Shown here in pieces: positions 7,301 through 7,512 of a stretch of 7,512 nt of DNA. The notes beneath the pieces were generated by a model. The model searched no databases, was not told the origin of the DNA, and saw only the letters and a list, made by a program, of their open reading frames with translations. How positions within the stretch are numbered: position 1 is the stretch's first letter; every line of letters starts with the position of its first letter. The stretch spans positions 1 through 7,512 of the forward strand of contig JAEZXM010000188.1 of the NCBI GenBank assembly GCA_023419875.1. Direction: 5' to 3'. The position numbers were made by a program, and so were the translations under genes. The stretch comes from Pseudomonadota bacterium. GTDB lineage: Bacteria > Myxococcota > Myxococcia > Myxococcales > Anaeromyxobacteraceae.

Positions 7301-7512
7301 GGACGTTGCCCTTGACGCGCAACCAGGCGCGAGCGGCCTTGCCGCCCTGCCGATAGGCGACGGGCGCCGTGACCCGTAGGATCTCCTCGCCGGTGCCGTC
7401 CACCACCACCGCGGCGTCGCCGTCCTGCCGGAGGGCTGCGCCGTTCACCTCCCACTCGGCCACGGCCGCACCGGTCGCGTTCTCGACCTCGATCCACTCC
7501 TCGAAGCCGGAC
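1329..7512 (-). CDS. Giant kelch / Ig-like repeat / PQQ-propeller surface protein (5' end outside window)
   Basis: The frame is open from the right edge to a TAG stop at 1331-1329. Residue numbers here and below count from the GTG at 7463; 16 further in-frame residues (SGFEEWIEVENATGAA) precede it, so the protein exceeds 2060 residues and is truncated at its N-terminus. Domain order: beta-rich N-terminal domain (to 71), 14 kelch motifs (72-779), IPT/TIG-like domain (786-888), five tandem Ig-like repeats (889-1282), two CARDB/DUF11-like sandwiches (1283-1520), an FN3-like segment (1525-1635) and a PQQ-like propeller (1640-2037). It is rich in Gly, Ser, Thr and Ala, and cysteines are mostly paired, which suits an exported protein; the signal peptide must lie outside the window. 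There is no C-terminal sorting tail: it ends AVQNDP inside the last propeller strand. No catalytic residues are recognised. A role in adhesion, surface structure or protein binding is inferred from architecture only. It is followed directly by a lipoprotein gene. Confidence 0.93.
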   Translation of the reverse strand, partial: SGFEEWIEVENATGAAVAEWEVNGAALRQDGDAAVVVDGTGEEILRVTAPVAYRQGGKAARAWLRVKGNVLALYTDARGPALVDPSWTTVGTMPNARRHHTATLLFNGKVLVAGGNTSGTNATGAAAIYEPSSGDWTATGAMAGARYRHTATMLKDGRVLVVGGTTNGTSALASAELYDPATGSWSAAASLTVARHSHTATLLPSGQVLVVGGANGGTVHTSAVLYTPAAEGPGTWSSTGSLATARQNHTATLLSNGNVLVAGGSSGSALNSAEQYSFSGGAWSSAGTFTDRRQNHSAVLLPSGRVLVAGGVDQSGNVLRTTSVWNGGTSWTNSANRTRMGTARQSFPAVLLPSGQVLVAGGYSNAAGTTGITGVEIYTPNAGVGNWQAGLALTSARGGSTATILASGRVLIAGGSNGGTYHASSLVYDPTENGSFVATGAMPAGREFHTATLLYDGSVLVAGGSSAGAPARRVTAIATATVYDPATGTWSTTTPSMAAARSFHTSTLLPTGQVLVAGGFNTGNPTSAAELFDPDAETWSPANPLSGARYWHTATLLPNGKVLVAGGSNVVDPENPQFLPSALGTAELYDAATGTWSPTGSFPPGRTRWGHTATLLQDGRVLVVGGASDDSNASLRTADLYDPATGTWTATGNPVAARRFHSAILLPSGKVLLIGGIHNGNALNSTELYDPVTGTFSATAGTLAIARYRSQAVLLQSGLVLIAGGTSGTAVALDTAQLFDPASETWSNTRNDMNSVRHGMSFTLLQSGMALAAGGDVNQATTQTNPPTATCDIYDVGQGPLPAAVPRVDTAGSNVPGASITVTGAGFAGISEASGGGTASSPSNFPLVELTAGGTNAVVYARVTSFTATSITATLPANSQPGPYQLRALVNGVRSAGVGMTIYQPILIAPDPAATTPGGSIAFSASGGFGAFTWSFDTNQSGGTIDPSTGAYTAGATGSVTDVIRVTDALGNFLTLDVKVAAGVSISSPTDTTAPLGTIAFSASGGNGVYTWSVSTNESGGSITSDGVYTAGTIGSVTDVVRVQDSLGSFATWNVTVTAGVTIEPASAAAPPRGSITFIASGGSGTGYAWSFAPGGNNSGGSIASGGAYTAGATGGVTDVVRVVDDLGNVAARDVTVTAGLTIAPAAAAAPPRGSIAFTASGGSGIGLVWSFAPGGDNSGGSITPGGDYTAGTAGGTSGATDVVQVVDHLGNIATRNVTVGPGVTISPAALMSRVGAVHALTASGGDGTYEWSFVTNESDGRIGPTGSYEAGSDDGVDVIQAEDGLGNTATVTVTVSSLFAEFAFDVRSAGQGATIRATLTVHNDTAEAVTFVLPAFTELTLTALLPASTINPLPIVVEPGGNARFTYPLLVTGLPGQTYEAKARTVVQTSTGDRTTNVAITPAGAVAEVRVDWTPPGVRTTPRFGELYLFRLEVTNDGASPVTDVTILNPHTAEFVGLGADPLSCTSPDLPNVTVTAGEDRLTFNGALAPGGSTTLCFKFRDVAGVAETSYPFTVEVTRSGGTPPTLSLERSVRVDDALDGVLYPTVLSDASGQTLVWTNPPGSQHDGVVVFRTVAPAIPPLPVDYVDYRLSPIPEVIFAEADHSATQAHKDPVNDRIYNYRVCNHDADFVYSACSTGFWNGEGWMDSAIAPAGGWTQQLGGAILNIPGVIPGHSVSVVSNGGIRGGYAVSMHTVPGDAIVPGDRLGDPLLLAALPARATPAAPLESGRTLLFAADDAGLVTAMDVETGFEAWTASYGSGPEPETFVAGVSGVLNQYASPAFQLTYRKITGVPVDVLFLGSKSGRLLALDADTGDPLWSPFLNVGSPIIAPTRYDASNNWLYVATDGGGVIAYDLNKSSLSKAPEKVEGWQNPGGSYRLACTGFGTNELACIDNAGIVRIISKTSGATRVWWDTDPTDPPTDPWNPQTIWYVHGANPGLVVSNANRVQRWRVTGTTPTLLGEWAPPGVTLSPAVVFVSLGTIYVGGSDATLHRLSLANAAHTGSVVIVPEAANHCPPEDRPCPVQLGPPAFDVVTNQFLFGTDDGRFWAVPMTAVQNDP
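1353..2546 (-). other. C-terminal PQQ-like beta-propeller
   Basis: Residues 1640-2037 contain PQQ-repeat-type blades. The clearest are GLVTAMDVETGFEAW (about 1724-1738) and GRLLALDADTGDPLW (about 1789-1803), which fit the A-x-D-x-x-T-G-x-x-x-W motif. Weaker blades follow: VATDGGGVIAYDLNK, DNAGIVRIISKTSGATRVWW, NRVQRWRVTG, YVGGSDATLHRLSL and LFGTDDGRFWAVP. Together these give about seven or eight blades. The same fold serves as a scaffold in BamB and, with bound PQQ, in quinoprotein dehydrogenases. The dehydrogenase active-site signature (including a vicinal Cys-Cys pair) is not seen, so a structural or binding role is inferred. Cys1866/1876 and Cys2000/2007 lie here as close pairs. Confidence 0.75.
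2559..2891 (-). other. FN3-like segment preceding the PQQ propeller
   Basis: Residues 1525-1635 contain TLVWTNPPGSQHDGVVVFRT, then NDRIYNYRVCNHDADFVYSAC. This resembles fibronectin type III folds in bacterial proteins, where a 'W.nP....dgvvv.R' strand is followed by 'Y.Y.v...d....yS'. Cys1609 and Cys1620 are eleven residues apart on adjacent predicted strands and could be paired. The assignment is by pattern only. Confidence 0.5.
2904..3617 (-). other. Two CARDB/DUF11-like beta-sandwich domains
   Basis: Residues 1283-1390 read as one domain: RATLTVHNDTAEAVTF, then PIVVEPGGNARFTYPL and TNVAITPAG. Residues 1391-1520 read as a second: LFRLEVTNDGASPVTDVTI, LTFNGALAPGGSTTLCFKF and YPFTVEVTRSGG. 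The alternation of 'L.V.NDg..pvt.v' and 'lapGgs....' is characteristic of CARDB/DUF11-type Ig folds found in bacterial cell-surface proteins. Cys1450 and Cys1482 fall in the second domain and could form a disulfide. The domain boundaries are approximate. Confidence 0.55.
3618..4799 (-). repeat. Five tandem Ig-like repeats of about 80 residues
   Basis: The units are residues 889-967, 968-1044, 1045-1124, 1125-1207 and 1208-1282. The consensus runs: xTIxPA, RGSIAFTASGGSG, a strand with WSFxxxxNxSGGSI, then GxYTAGxxGxVTDVVRVxDxLGN and xxVTVTAG. The SGGSI landmark recurs at residues 925, 1003, 1083, 1163 and 1243 (SDGRI in the last), so the last four units have a period of exactly 80 residues (240 bp). 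Units 3 and 4 are the closest pair at DNA level, with a 25-bp identical block at 4048-4072 and 4288-4312. Unit 4 has a short GTSG insertion; unit 5 is the most diverged. Such tandem Ig folds usually form a stiff stalk in bacterial surface proteins. Confidence 0.88.
4800..5108 (-). other. IPT/TIG-like domain after the kelch propellers
   Basis: Residues 786-888 open with a proline-rich linker (PLPAAVPRVDT), then PGASITVTGAGFAGISEASGG, a strand FPLVEL, and ATLPANSQPGPYQLRALVNG before ending at VGMTIYQ. The 'tGtGF...sEasGG...sNyPLV' pattern is the one found after kelch arrays in galactose-oxidase-like proteins, where a C-terminal Ig-fold domain packs against the propeller. It probably caps the second propeller and links it to the Ig-like stalk. 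The family call rests on motif recognition. Confidence 0.6.
5127..7250 (-). repeat. Array of 14 kelch motifs (likely two seven-bladed propellers)
   Basis: Fourteen units of 47-58 residues share the core ARxxHTATLLxxGxVLVAGG, then a strand like AELYDPATGTWS. The cores sit at residues 79-99, 128-148, 177-197, 228-248, 275-295, 326-346, 379-399, 428-448, 483-503, 531-551, 589-610, 640-660, 689-709 and 739-759. The double-glycine strand end is kept in all 14. The HTAT segment has decayed in units 6, 7, 13 and 14 (for example SFPAV, GGSTAT, RSQAV, GMSFT). Kelch motifs each form one blade of a beta-propeller, and 14 would make two seven-bladed propellers, though 6+8 is also possible. No cysteine occurs in the 14 cores, so the Tyr-Cys cofactor of galactose oxidase, a related kelch enzyme, is absent; a binding role is more likely than catalysis. 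Confidence 0.9.
7257..7512 (-). other. N-terminal beta-rich domain of the giant protein (partial)
   Basis: This part encodes the residues before the kelch array. Visible elements are GFEEWIEVENATG, then WEVNGAALRQDGD, ILRVTAPVAYRQGGK, ALYTDARG and the closing LVDPSW. From memory, this pattern (a 'G..LRQ.GD' strand, 'RVTAPVAY..GG', then 'LVDPsW' just before the first repeat) is the beta-rich domain that precedes kelch or SBBP repeats in many myxobacterial secreted proteins. The same pattern continues upstream of the GTG at 7463 without a break, so that codon is an internal valine. The family label is from recognition of the pattern, not a search. Confidence 0.6.

Noticed and set aside
5248..7497. 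Minus-strand open frame of 749 codons
   Set aside because: Out of frame with the kelch array on the same strand. Arg/Gly-rich; its periodicity only reflects the kelch repeats.

Overview
This is a GC-rich window with strong G/C third-position bias. It is packed with genes on the minus strand only. The style of the main protein (a very large secreted kelch and Ig-like mosaic with a C-terminal PQQ-type propeller, followed by a small lipoprotein) is typical of Myxococcota or related delta-proteobacterial lineages. That assignment is an inference from gene style; no rRNA or other marker is present.

Read in the direction of transcription (right to left) there are three genes. (1) 7512-1329 is a giant multidomain extracytoplasmic protein of at least 2060 residues. 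Its reading frame runs off the right edge, so the true start and signal peptide lie outside the window. It carries an N-terminal beta-rich domain, 14 kelch motifs, an IPT/TIG-like domain, five tandem Ig-like repeats of about 80 residues, two CARDB/DUF11-like beta-sandwiches, an FN3-like segment and a C-terminal PQQ-like propeller. (2) 1319-909 is a 136-residue lipoprotein with a clear lipobox. Its Shine-Dalgarno sequence overlaps the stop codon of the giant gene, so the two are almost certainly co-transcribed and probably translationally coupled. (3) 843-1 is the N-terminal 281 residues of a phospholipase D / cardiolipin-synthase-family enzyme with its first HKD motif, cut off by the left edge. 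It lies 65 bp downstream of the lipoprotein on the same strand.

The first two genes look like a surface-protein operon: a huge repeat protein with probable adhesion or scaffold function, plus a small lipid-anchored partner. The PLD-family gene may be read through from that operon or be independent. I see no mobile element, CRISPR array, RNA gene or known defence system. There is no intergenic stretch longer than 65 bp. Nothing here amounts to a clearly new system. The points of most interest are the three-propeller architecture, the exact 240-bp period of the Ig-like repeats, and the tight coupling of the giant gene to the lipoprotein gene.
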